DNA of 64,000 nucleotides from NCBI GenBank assembly GCA_905250075.1, contig CAJNOP010000357.1:63330-127329 (forward strand), in the 5' to 3' direction. The DNA comes from Rotaria sp. Silwood1. Taxonomy: Eukaryota; Rotifera; Eurotatoria; Philodinida; Philodinidae. The notes beneath the pieces were generated by a model. It was not told the origin of the DNA. It did no database searches and saw nothing but the letters and a program-made list of their open reading frames with translations. Positions 51,698-63,175 of the stretch are shown here, in pieces; the stretch's first letter is position 1, and the number at the start of each line of letters is the position of its first letter. Position numbers and translations under genes: made by a program.

Positions 51698-54471
51698 TTA
51701 TTTTTTGCCACGTAAAAATTTACCATATGCAGATTTTGATTCAAATAAACTACGAATAGTTACAACTTGAATAATTGATACTATAATCATAATAGATAAA
51801 TGAATAATTGACCAAAAATTAACACGTTCAAAATTATTTTCAGCTATAACACGATCATGTACTTCAAAATTATTAAATGTTTTTTGATAACGTTGAGCTG
51901 ATTCCATATTATCCCAAATATGTTGAAAAACTTCCTAAAAATTGAAATAATTATGATATTTTAACATTTTGATTTTTCTCAAATTCAAATTTCAATTGAT
52001 ATTAAATCAATTTAATATATGACATTGCTTTTTTTTTGTTTTTAATCATTGAAAAAGTTTTAATAACATCTGTCAAGGTTAACTGATGAAAATATGTTGA
52101 TAACAAAAAACAAAACAAACTTTCATAGTTTATCAGATGAGTTTAACGTTATCATCAAATTTATTATATAATCAATTGTATGCCAACTTCGTTATGGGAT
52201 ATAATCAAGAGAGAGAAAAAAGTGAAAATGCCGTACTTTCAGACTATATCATAATTGGACATCAAATCTATTTCAAGTCTCTTATCGACCTGTGTTACGT
52301 TATATTAACCAGAGTCCAGTCTGCGTAAGTCTATCTGACAATAAAGTCCAAATACTTCATCGTACTCCCACTTTGGAAGTACAATGAAGTATTTGATCTT
52401 TAGGGTGAGGGTGACTTACGTAAGCTGGACTCCGGCTAATATATAACGTAACACAGGTCGATAAGAGACTTGAAATAGATCTGATGCACAATTATGATAT
52501 AGTCTGGAAGTACAGCATTTTCGATTTTTTGTCCTTGGATATACCGGTCTTTGAAGTTAGTTTCGGTGGAAGATGCTAAACTTAAGAAATTGTCTTTGAG
52601 TAGTACTAGATACTATAACGTAATTGAAAGATAGAATTACTCGTGTTGTTGGTGGATTTTCAAAAGCGTTTTCGTAAAATTTTGGATACTGAATGAATTC
52701 TTTAACAGTAGATTTCAACCTTGTCAGATAAATTGATAGGAAATTTCATTGTATTCTTAAGTCTAATTTTGGATATTTTTACTTATGATACTTTGATCGA
52801 GTTCAATCACATGAGTATTCAATAAAAATATAATGAATTCGTCTAGGTTATTAATTCAACGAAAGGTAACTATTATACATTTGAAAAAGAAAAAGAACAT
52901 TCGCGAATATTTTTTTGAATAACTTTCGATAGAAACAAGATAAAAAACTGCGGGTTTCCATTATTATAAAGATCCAGGCACATAAATCTATCTTGATATT
53001 TGATTGGTCATCATTGGATCAATTAGATTATTCTTAGTAAATATTTTAAAAACCATAGTCCTAAACAACTTTTCGATTGACTTTGATTGTTAATATAATC
53101 AATAGGTAGGAAAAAAACTATTCTCTTTCGATCTATACAAGACCAAGATTGCTAACTTGTTATAAAGATTTCCTTAAAATCCTCGATTGTAGCCAATAGA
53201 TCTGAAGTTACGATACTGACGAGGGAACATTTCCAAGTGTCACATCGCTTTTAAATCGAGCGTATAAGCATCATGTAGATCCTAATGATCTCTGAATACC
53301 TTGAAAAGAGTTCGTACTGCTAGCTTATTATTGCCGAGAAATTGCATTTTTATGATAGTTTTAAACACAAAACTGTGGTCCCGCTCAGAAACACCAGGAA
53401 AACGAAGTTTCGAATTTCGACTTGAAAATTTGCATAGAGACAAGTTTCAATGAGAATAGTTTACTGTGAAAGTTTCAGGTCTTTTGGTTGTTCCTATCTC
53501 AGATACAGCTATGGTAAATGCATGCTTCTATATACCAGCGAATTCCGATGTTCTTACTTTAGCTTAGGAGCAATTAAAAGATCTGAAACTTTCATAATAA
53601 ACTATTCTCATTGATGCTTATCTTTATGCAAAGTTTCAAGTTGAAATTCGAAACTCAGTTTTTCTAATGTTCCTGAGGGAAGCTACTGCTTTATACCGTA
53701 AAAATGCAATATCTCGATAGCAATAAGCTAGCAGTACGAACTCTTTCCATGGTATTTATAGATTATTAGGGTTTACATGGCGCTTATACCTTCGGCTGAA
53801 AAGCGATGTGACACTTGGAAATGTTTTCTCATGAGTCGAATAACGATAATTTCTATATTTTCAAAGTTTTATAATCTATCACTATACATCATAATAAGTC
53901 TAGAGTGTTATTCACGAACTGTTATGATCAATCAAAAATCTCTTTGCTATCCTATGGAGTATGAATACTTCGATATGCATATATAAATTCGAATAAATCT
54001 TACTTTAAAATGATCAATTTTACTTTGTAAATCACCAAGATCATCTTGACCAACATCTTTCATCCATGGTTCAGTTGTATGATCATATTCACTATTTCCA
54101 TGTTCATCAATAAGTCTTAAACTAAAATAAACTTGTTTTTGATTAAAACGTGATATTGTATTATCAAAACAAAAACGATATTCTCCTGTTTCTTCTAATT
54201 TTAATGTTTGATGACCATCACGTTTTTTATAATCAGATTGTAAAACACGATTTGTTGGTGAATAAAACCAATAATTTATATCAATATCACCACCAGCTAT
54301 TACTTCATATTCAATTTCAGCTGTTTTACCTGTTGTTAATATTTGATGAAAACATTCACGTTGATTAGCTGGTACAAGTATAGTTAATTCAATATCAATT
54401 GTATATATTGGAATTATTAATATAGTTAAAATAAATAAAATAATAATATGTATATTAAATTTATAAAACAT
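51698..54471 (-). CDS. TMED: TMED/p24 cargo receptor (GOLD domain)
   Basis: p24-family membrane protein of COPI/COPII vesicles cycling between ER and Golgi. Two exons, 54004-54471 and 51698-51934, give 234 residues. Signal peptide at about 1-24 (HIIILFILTILIIPIYTID). GOLD domain about 27-125 with the conserved cysteine pair (RECFHQ and RFCFDN) and GDIDINYWFYSP. A coiled-coil stalk follows the exon junction (EVFQHIWDNMESAQRYQKT). One membrane helix (FWSIIHLSIMIIVSIIQVV) is followed by RSLFESK and a short tail ending GKK, lysine-rich like the COPI-binding tails although not a strict K-K-x-x. Most like the p24-gamma (TMED1/5) group, by pattern. Its single 2.07-kb intron holds two foldback elements. 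Confidence 0.92.
52230..52516. mobile_element. 287-bp inverted-repeat MITE in TMED intron
   Basis: Left arm 'CCGTACTTTCAGACTATATC' through 'ACCTGTGTTACG', right arm its inverse ending 'GATATAGTCTGGAAGTACAG'. Arms about 110 bp, with an inner stem around AAATACTTCAT/ATGAAGTATTTG. A solo arm of the same family lies at 30897-30980. Confidence 0.75.
53216..53836. mobile_element. Foldback element, CGAGGGAA family, TMED intron
   Basis: Left end CTGACGAGGGAACATTTCC, right end GGAAATGTTTTCTCATGAG. Arms of about 290 bp share ACATCGCTTTT, GAACTCTTTC and AGTTTATTGT segments; closely related to the element at 55717-56272. A possible target repeat ACGATA is seen at both sides (53209-53214 and 53842-53847), not contiguous with the right terminus. 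Confidence 0.78.
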
Positions 54472-54504
54472 CTAGAAACACAAAACAAAAAACAATTATT
54501 TATT

Positions 54505-57500
54505 TTATAGTTTTTTTTTTTTCTTTTTCTTATTCTTATTATCATCTAAATCATCAAGTAAAGCATGTTTTTTAATTGTTATTTCAATATTTCGTTTCCA
54601 TTGTTCTGGTCTTGAACAATATGCTGTTAAATTCATTTCATATGTTATATATTTTGCATATATATGTGAACGAAGTAATTGTAAATCATTTGACATATTT
54701 TTAACCATTTGAAGTTTTTGTTCAATTGTTTGAGCATTTTTCCATAATTGTGTTATAAACCAACAAGCATATTTATCACAAGACATTTTTGTATAAAATT
54801 TATCAAGTTTATTATAGAAATTTTTTTCTCGAATTAAAGGCCATAAATTTGATTTAAGTATTAATTGACAAAGTAAATATGAACCATTTGGATGACATGC
54901 TATTGTTGATATTTGTTCACCAGTTAAAGAAATAAATGATTGATATGTTAATTTATCAATTTTTTTAGCACGAAGAAGTGCTTGAACAATAAGTGAACCT
55001 TCTTTTGTTATTAATTGATTTTCAGAATTTTCTAAATTTATTTATATTTAATCAACTACATATGTTTTTAATTTAATTTAAATAATTTGATTCTCGATCA
55101 CAAAAGAACGAATCTGAATTTCATGTTATTGCGTAAGTAAGAGATGCGGAGATTTCACCTATATTAAGCTGTTCCTCTGATTATGCGATTAGTTACTTGT
55201 TGTTGTCAATTTTTCAAAACAATACTATGAACTCATTCGGAAATAAGAGAGAAACTAATTTTTCAATTTCGACTTGAACAAAGAAACAAATATTAACAAA
55301 GCCATTTGATCTATTTCTGTTCTAAAATGAGAATATCGAATCTTTGGTTGTATATCAGCAGTGTCACAAAACACTATTTTTGTTAAGATTTATTTCTATG
55401 CTAAGTTTCAAACGCAACTCAAAAGTAACTAATCAATTGACGGACTTTCCTCATTAGGAACATCAGAAAAAAAAAACTTATTTTTCAATGTATTATCGCT
55501 ATTTCTATTCTAAGGTACAACTATGGTAATAGCGTGTTCTTTATAAATTACATTCTTAATTGAACATCACAAAATTTGAAACTTTCATAATAAACTACTC
55601 TCATTAACATCTGTTTCTATGCAAAAAATTTCAAGTCGAAAATAAGATCGTCTTTTAAAAACTAGCATAAAAGTACTGTACCTCCGCAGCAATGAGTCAA
55701 CAAGGGGTATCATTCGAGATGAGAACATTCCTAACTGTCACATCGCTTTTGAGTCAAGCGTATACGCCTCATGTAGACCCTAATGGTCTATGAATACTCT
55801 GAAAAAAAGCTCGTGTCGCTAGCTTATTACTACCGAGATATTGCATTTTTACTGTATGTTTAAGAAAAATAGCTGTGGTCCCCCTCAGGAAAACTGAGCT
55901 TCGAATTTTGACTTGAAACTCTGCACAGAGACAAGCCTCAATGAGAATAGTTTATTGTAAGAGTTTACAGCTATGGTAAAATCGTTTATATACACCAACA
56001 GATTCCGATGTTTTTACAATCAAAAGATCTGAAACGTTCACAATAAACTATTCTCATTGAGGCTTGTCTCTATGCAATGTTTCAAGTCAAAATTCGAAGC
56101 TCAGTTTTCCTGAGCTGTTTTTCTTAAACAGACAGTAAAAATACAATATCTCGGTAGTAATAAGCTAGCGGCACGAACTTTTTTCAAAGTATTCATAGAC
56201 TATTATGGTCTACATGATGCACATACGCTTGACTCAAAAGCAATATGACAGTTAGGAATGTTTCCTCATCAGCCATTACATAGGACCTGTGAAAACCACT
56301 CATTTATCTAGTGGGTGGGCAGTGCCCAGTTGAAATTTCGATTCGCTCACTCGGGAAACGAAATCTAGAATCAAAAAAGAAACTGAACAAACGAAATTTT
56401 CTTTAAAATTTCGTTTCCCTAATTTATAAATAAATCCCATATCAAAAGTCGAGTATAAAGTGTTTACATAAACGAACGGTCATATACAACACATTCGACA
56501 ATGAATGGTTTTTTTTATCGTATAAGAACGTCTCCAATAAGAATCGGTTCTCCTTGGTAAATAATGCGTTCTTTTTTTTTTAACTAAGACCGTGTTCGAA
56601 TCTGTTCTTATGAGACATGTTCCGCATCGATGAAATCTATTCGAATGTGTTCTATACATTAGCGCTCAGCTTTTATCAAAACACGTTTTGTTTCTTCGTA
56701 AAAAAAAACAAAACCTATTCTCACATCCAACGAATACGTTCTAATAGAACGCAATGGACATACTTTGCATAGGATAGAAAAGAATTCTTCTAAACCATAA
56801 AGTTTTAACTGAAAATTAATCTAATTGAAATTACCTGCTCGTAATTTTAATAAACAAGGAATAAAATTATTAATATTATTTTGATTATTATTAATAAATT
56901 TATTTAAATGTTGAATAAATTCTTCATAATGACAATGAAATCTTTCACATATACGTATAAATGTAATTAATAAATGTATATGACTTTTTTGAATAAAATT
57001 TTCAAATCTTTGTTTATTAATCATTAATTGATAAATATTTTCAAGTAATTCTTTATTATTTAATGTTAATAATAAATGTTTAAAAAAAAAATTTCCAATT
57101 GAATGTAAATAAAATTTATCAATATTATTTATAAATATTATATAAAGATTTTCATCACGTTGTTTTGATGAAAATTCTAATATAACTTCAAATATATATG
57201 ATGAATGTTTATCTAATAAATATTCAATATTTAAATTTTTATAATATTTTTTATATATTCTATTTAATAATTTATGATAATATTCATTATATAAATAACC
57301 ACATGTACGAAGTAATATTGAATAAACAAATTCATTATAATTATTTGTTTTATTAATTAATTTTCCTAATTTTTTTAATTTTTCTTTTATATTCCATTCT
57401 AATGATAATTCAATATATTTTTTTTCATTTTCACCACCATCAATTAATTCTTCATATTCATTATTATTATTATCCTTAGATGGTATTAATGGATGAAGAA

Positions 57501-57936
57501 ATGATATTGTTGATGCAATTATATGACTTGTACCAGTTTCTTGTATATAATCATTAAAATTTTCACATATACATTCAAATAAATGATTATATCCTAAAAG
57601 AATTTGTTCATTATCAATAGATAATATATTTGGTAAATAAATAAAAAGTTTTTCTAATATAAAACATGCTGAACGATCACGTATAATATCATCAATATTT
57701 TCTGTTGTTAAACGTTGAAATAATATTAATAATAATGAATATGATGTAATATATGGTAAAAAATTTTCTAATTCACGTGAACATGTTTTTATTATTTTAA
57801 TTGTATCTGTAGTTGTTGATAATAATTCTTCAAATACTTTATTTGATAAATTAGAACGATCTTCATTTGATGAACATTGTTGAAATAGATTATAAGATTC
57901 TTTATAATATTTTGTATTTGATGATAATGCTGACAT
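54505..57936 (-). CDS. NOP9: NOP9 pumilio-like ribosome biogenesis factor
   Basis: Nucleolar RNA-binding protein that protects pre-18S rRNA during 40S subunit assembly. Two exons, 56835-57936 and 54505-55031, join in phase (KLRA, then ENSEN) to give 542 residues, a usual length for NOP9. The whole protein reads as alpha-helical repeats with the pumilio cadence (SACFILEKLFIYLP; GTSHIIASTISFL; HSSYIFEVILEF; IACHPNGSYLLCQLI; DKYACWFITQLW). The C-terminal LRSHIYAKYITYEMNLTAY with RPEQWKRNIE resembles the NOP9 end (D-P-F-G-x-H-V then W-x-x). It ends in poly-Lys. Sequence is diverged, so the call rests on the C-terminal half and the overall repeat pattern. The 1.8-kb intron holds a foldback. Confidence 0.8.
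55717..56272. mobile_element. Foldback element, CGAGGGAA family, NOP9 intron
   Basis: Left end GAGATGAGAACATTCC, right end GGAATGTTTCCTCATCAG. Arms of about 265 bp share CTAACTGTCA, GCTTTTGAGTCAAGCGTAT and CTCAATGAGAATAGTTTATT and meet near 56005. Sister copy of the TMED-intron element. A further decayed half copy lies to its left, about 55390-55650. Confidence 0.78.
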
Positions 57937-58535
57937 TCTAAAATAGATTAGAAATCGTTAATTTTATCATCAATTAGAAAGAAGAAAAAAAACATGTTAT
58001 ATGTAATACCTTCCATATTTAACCAATTTATTATTTTATGAATATAAGCAAAAAAGACAGTAATATATTTATATATTTTTTGTTTCGAAAGATAACGCTA
58101 GTTGATTATTAATAGATTATATATGAGAGATATTCATTATAATTAATATATATATTAGATAAAAATTATTTAATATAAATATGAAATATATTGATTTTGA
58201 TTATTTAGAATAAGATATTTTTATGATTAAGTAATATTTGACATCGACTTTTAACGACATCTCATGATAACAGAAGTCTTAATTTAAGTCTTTTTCAAAT
58301 GGTTTGGTTATGTTACATCAATTTGTACCTCTGGTTAAGTTTTATATGATTAGATTACGTACTTCTACAAAGTAGAAATGGAGTAGCGGTTCAAACAGAC
58401 CGTCTGATTGCTTTATTTTGCTAAATTTTCAATAAAATATTGTATTTTTTGAGCAGAAAATGTGGATATCATAATATAAGATGAAAAATCTTTGCCCTGG
58501 AAGATGAGAAATGATGTTTTTTCTTTAATCAGTTG

Positions 58536-59403
58536 GCTCACGAGGGAAAGTCCCCAAGTGATTCACCGCTTTTGGCTCCATATTTTGCCCATAAGTAGGG
58601 GTCTTGTAGACTAGAAAAAGTGTAAGAGGATATGAGCCCATATTGCGATTTGACTGAGATATTGAAGTTTTACCCAAAATTTCCTGTGGGACCTTGATTT
58701 TCCAGCAAAATCATATTTTCGAAGTTTGAGCTGAAACTTTGCCCAGATAAAGTCCTCAATTAGACTAGCTTGTAAAAAAGATTTCAGTACTTTTGGACAT
58801 AATATTACTGATTTTCAAAGTATTCATGTTTTATACAATACCCACTGAAAAATTTGTCAAGAAAAAACCGCGAAAGTCAGACCGTTTATGCGGTTTTTGA
58901 AACCGGCGAAAACCGCGGTTTGCAAATCCTGCAGTGAGAACTGCGGTCGGGGCTGAGTTTTTGCAGGTCTAACCGCGTTTTTTTCTGTTCTCACCGCAAT
59001 ATTACAAACCGCGGTTTCAACCGATTTTTAAAAGACGCATAAATGGTCTGACTTTCGCGATTTTTTTCGGAAGAATTTTTCCGTGGGTATCAATCGAAAA
59101 GCGCCTGTATTTTGGAAAATTCATATGTCAGTAATACTATGTCCAAAAGTACTGAAATCTTTTTTTACGAGCTAGTCTAATTGAGAACTTTATCTGGGCA
59201 AAGTTTCAGCTCAAACTTCGAAAATATGATTTTGCTGGAAAATCAAGGACCCACAGGAAATTTTGGGTAAAACTTCAATATCTCAGCCAAATCGCAATAT
59301 GGGCCCATATCCTCTTAGACTTTTTCTAGTCTACAAGATCCTTACTTATGGGCAAAATATGAAGTCAAAAGCAGTGAATCACTTGAGGACCTTCCCTCGT
59401 CAG
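58536..59403. mobile_element. 868-bp foldback element with inner nested palindrome
   Basis: Left end GCTCACGAGGGAAAGTCC, right end GGACCTTCCCTCGTCAG, the CGAGGGAA family. Arms of about 310 bp enclose an inner palindrome at about 58848-59088 whose ends read ATACCCACTGAAAAATT and AATTTTTCCGTGGGTAT and whose body carries repeated AACCGCGGTTT motifs, probably a second element nested at the centre. Confidence 0.8.
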
Positions 59404-61070
59404 TCACAATCATACTGCATTACTCATTGTTCATTTATTTATTCAGTTGTTTTATCTATTTCATATTTATATTGTCGTAATATGATCGGACTTAATATTT
59501 TCTCTTCAATCAATTTATTCAAAAAATTGTTACTCAAAAACAGAGTTTATTTTTTTATAAATGTTAATATTATCTTTTTTGTCTTTACCCAACAGTTACA
59601 TACTGTATTAAACCAATAGATCTTTCACTTAATCATGTTATTTTGATATCTGTAACTTCCTTTTTTTTTGTATAAAAATAGTTTTCTATTTTCGCTTAAT
59701 TATTATCCTAATATTAGTATGTAAAAAAAAAAAAAGGACACAGATCTGAACAGGCACGCAGGTCAGGTCAATGAAAACTAGGCCTGATTGGATCTCTGAT
59801 AAGAAATCTGGACAACGTGTTAGACACTGAATGCAAAAACTCGGAAAAAAGGGCATTTCATATCTCCGTGGTGATTATTCAATTCCGAATAATAAGAAAA
59901 TTTCATTGAGAATATCAAAGTCTATGTCGATCAAATTCGAGTCCAAAAATGTTGGACCCGCTGGGCTCTATCGATCGGTAAATGTTAGTCTACTCCTAAC
60001 TGACCGGTTAATTTAGTGAAACTTCGAATGTTTTGAAAATGTTTAATATGTAACTTTTCATTAAAAATTAACAGTACAAAAGAATATTGATATATTGAAC
60101 TATGTTTATTAGTTCTTTTTATATTTGAATGTCAGAAAAGCTATATACGATTTTGTTATTGATAAAAGTAATTTAATAATGAGAGTTTTTCGATTTTTTT
60201 TTCTAAAATCCAATATTATTCAATGAAGGAAATTGAATTTAATTGAAGACATATTGTTCTAAGAATATCACTTTTTTTCTTCTATTTCTCGATAATGACA
60301 TAAATCAGAAATGAAACTGTTCTCATATTTTGACGACCGATAACTGTTTCATCTATCATAAATAATAATGAATGGTGATTTTTTTTTTTAACTTTCGAAT
60401 AATTGATTATAATGAAGTGTGAATGAAACATATTTACTCATTTTTTTTTCTTTCAATATGAATGATCATTTTTCCCTCGACTGAAGGGAGTGTGATACAG
60501 AAAAAACTTAAAAGCGTTTGTGGTGGGCGGACTTTGTGCCAGGTCAAAAGAACACAAAGGTCAAAAAACATCAAGGATGATTTTTTCTTATACAGGTTGA
60601 CGGAAATAAATCGGGGTCGAAGAATTCAAATCTGAAGTCAATTTCTGAAAAGCTTGATTAGTTATTTGTTTGAAAAAAGATCATAATTTTCTCTCGAAAT
60701 TATTGTCTAAGAAAAAAACAATTCTCTGGGAAAAAGTCATTTGGAAAAAAAGAAACTCAAAATGTGGGAAACCCTTCTGCATTGTGAAAATTTGTGACTG
60801 CTGTTTAGTTGTGGTGCCCTCTTTACAGTATCGTTGTAGACGTGGGTCGGAGTATGACCTGTTGGAGTGTGTATGTCAGTAAGTCGTAGTATGGTAAGCC
60901 AGTGTTTACATACCACTGGAACCCAATCTTAGGTACATGAGATTGAGCGATTCTTGTTTATTCACAATGGTTTCTGAGTTGAATAGCTTTTTCTGCAGAC
61001 TCTGCTTAGGTCGAAAGGAGTAGGATCAAAAGAATCTCGTAAGTGAAGTTACGGCCTGTAGGGTGAATGC

Positions 61071-61102
61071 AGAATAACCAANNNNNNNNNNAGAATAACC
61101 AA
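61071..61102. other. 10-N gap between overlapping contig ends
   Basis: AGAATAACCAA lies immediately left (61071-61081) and immediately right (61092-61102) of ten N at 61082-61091. Confidence 0.85.
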
Positions 61103-61470
61103 TGATTGTTTTAATTTGTGCAAATAATGCAGCGAGTGAGTATGAGCAGGACCTGACAGAAATGGTGACGAACAATTGGCGAATAATATTGCAAACGTAT
61201 TCTGATATTGTTTAACAAAAGATCTATGTGAAACCTATATGTATCAAGAATAACCAATTAAGATTCCCCCAAATCAGAAACCCTAATAAAATTCTAACGT
61301 ATTGGCCAAACAATCAGGGTAAAGAAATTAGGAATGAATAAGAGGAAAGTGTCGGTTCCGAATAGCTCATCCGGAGCAATCCCGTTCTAAACTCAACAAT
61401 TTTTTTAACTAAGAGTAATCTGACATTCGATAGGGTTTAAGTAAAAAGAAGCATCTCATGGGAAAAGAAG

Positions 61471-61690
61471 GTCAGAGGCAGCAGCAGCTAGCCGCGAGTG
61501 GCGCCGACGAGCGACTAGCTGCTGCACTGAATTATCTTCAGAAATGCCGCTTCAATGTGTTGGGATTCATTGAATAAGCGTCAATAGTCTGGATCTAATC
61601 GACCTGAATAAGGAATATCAGATACAAAAACCTGAAAGAACTATGTCAAGAGAAGGATGAGAAACGTTTTTTTGTGTTTGGACACAATAT
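61471..61690. repeat. Divergent direct repeat A with hairpin
   Basis: Hairpin stem GCAGCAGCTAG (61481-61491) with CTAGCTGCTGC (61515-61525) around a GC-rich loop containing GAGTGGCGCCGACGA. Downstream motifs GCACT, GATTCATTGAATAA and TTTTTTTGTGTTTGGACACAA match repeat B in the same order. Limits approximate; function unknown. Confidence 0.5.
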
Positions 61691-62194
61691 CTGAATAATT
61701 CATCCGACAGAAAACATGGCTGAAAGACTTTATATCTGCTCTATTGAGAGTTGACATGAATGAAATAAAGAGTGTTTCTCTTGGTATTTACTTTTATTTG
61801 CATTAATTGAACTGTCTGAATGTATACGGATATATTGAAATTACCTGCCTAATCTTATCACTTCTCTGAATAAGACCTTATCGTATGTATGATATTTCTA
61901 TTAGAGATCAGGTATAACATGATTTATTTTAAACACGGGGTTCTGCTCAGTTCCTAGTTTTCTAGAGAAGTCTATAGTCAGCAGCATTACCGACGAATTT
62001 TCTAGAATGTATATTAATGTCTAGTAGAATTTTCAAAGAGTATTCTTCGTTTTCGTATAACTGTTGTGAATTTCTTTTCCCACGTGACCTCTGAAAAAAT
62101 TGAATATGATATGTTGTTACTTTTCGGAGTAAGCCGAGTTTGGGATTAGGCGAAACGTGAATAAAGAATAATTACTTTGTGGAGAAAAAGAATG

Positions 62195-62440
62195 AAACAT
62201 AACAGCGGCTAGCTGTGAGTGGCGCCCCTTTCGGGCGCCGACGAACGACGAGCCGCTGCACTAGAAAGTCCCTTGAAGGGAGGCTTCAGGCTGCTGGCAT
62301 TCATTCAATAAATATTGGATAGTAGCTGTGTTGAAGATTGTAAAGCACTATAAAATATCAAAGGGCCTAATTTACAGTCGAGGATCAAGCGAGTCACATG
62401 GACGAGCGTTACTTGTTTTTTTGTGTGTGTAAACACAACC
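62195..62440. repeat. Divergent direct repeat B with hairpin
   Basis: Outer stem CAGCGGCT (62203-62210) with AGCCGCTG (62251-62258), inner stem GGCGCCC (62221-62227) with GGGCGCC (62233-62239), followed by GACGAACGACG. Downstream GCACT, CATTCATTCAATAA and TTTTTTTGTGTGTGTAAACAC parallel repeat A about 725 bp to the left. Confidence 0.5.
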
Positions 62441-63175
62441 AGCATCAAATGACAAACATAAATGCAAATTTCTTATGAAAGTTAGACAGTTAAGCGGTTT
62501 TTTGACGTTAAAATAAAATGCTTTGGATATGTTTTTTTTTAATATCCTGAAAGTGAAAGTACTCAAAAATCAACGGTTAACATTCTTCTGTCGATCTACA
62601 CAAAACTAATCCGTGTAGTTTATTCTGAAAGTTTTCGTTAAACTAACTCACTAATCAATTCAAACTATCTTGAGTTGTGAATATTCGACTCTACTAGTGT
62701 TAATCGAATTTTTTATTTTAATATTTATCCTTCTTTTCGAATAATGAAAACCACAGGTCTTTTAATAATTTTCATTTGTCAAAAGAACAAATCGAAATTC
62801 ATAATATATTGACATCATAAATAATTATATTCTTTTTTGTGTCTATTTATATTTCTTGGATAAGAAAAGAAAAAAAGAAAAAAAAAAGGAAAGATTTGTC
62901 ATATAAAATCAAAAGAAAAAAAAAAAACATATAATATATCGACGAAAGAACTAAACCCATGCTTTAAAATTTTGACGAACCATCCGTGTTCATATGCATA
63001 TCATAAGCATTTCTATTTATGATAGAAGAACTAGAAAAACAAATAGAATTTAAAAAGAAACAAAAAAAAATCGAATGAATTATTATCATATGTATATATA
63101 TATATTTATATCTATTTGTGATGAAAGCAATAGAGTGTTGTTTTTTTTATTTTTGGAAGCACAGCAGAAAGATGA

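Larger units (their letters stand above)
57937..63175. other. Long intergenic region with elements and a GC-richer block
   Basis: About 5.2 kb without a supported gene. Contains the foldback at 58536-59403, a GC-richer block at about 60480-62420 with the direct repeats described separately, an assembly gap at 61082-61091, and plain AT-rich DNA at 59404-60480 and 62420-63175. Confidence 0.5.

Noticed and set aside
53209-53847. ACGATA as a target duplication of the foldback
   Set aside because: The right copy is separated from the terminus by several bases and sister elements show nothing comparable.
60670-60882. Plus-strand frame with several Cys (CGKPFC, CDCC)
   Set aside because: Too short, no domain spacing, no continuation in neighbouring frames; probably chance in the GC-richer block.
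61490-61516. Hammerhead-ribozyme-like look of GAGTGGCGCCGACGA and of 62213-62248
   Set aside because: The invariant CUGANGA and GAAA core segments are missing and the stems do not form a three-way junction by eye.
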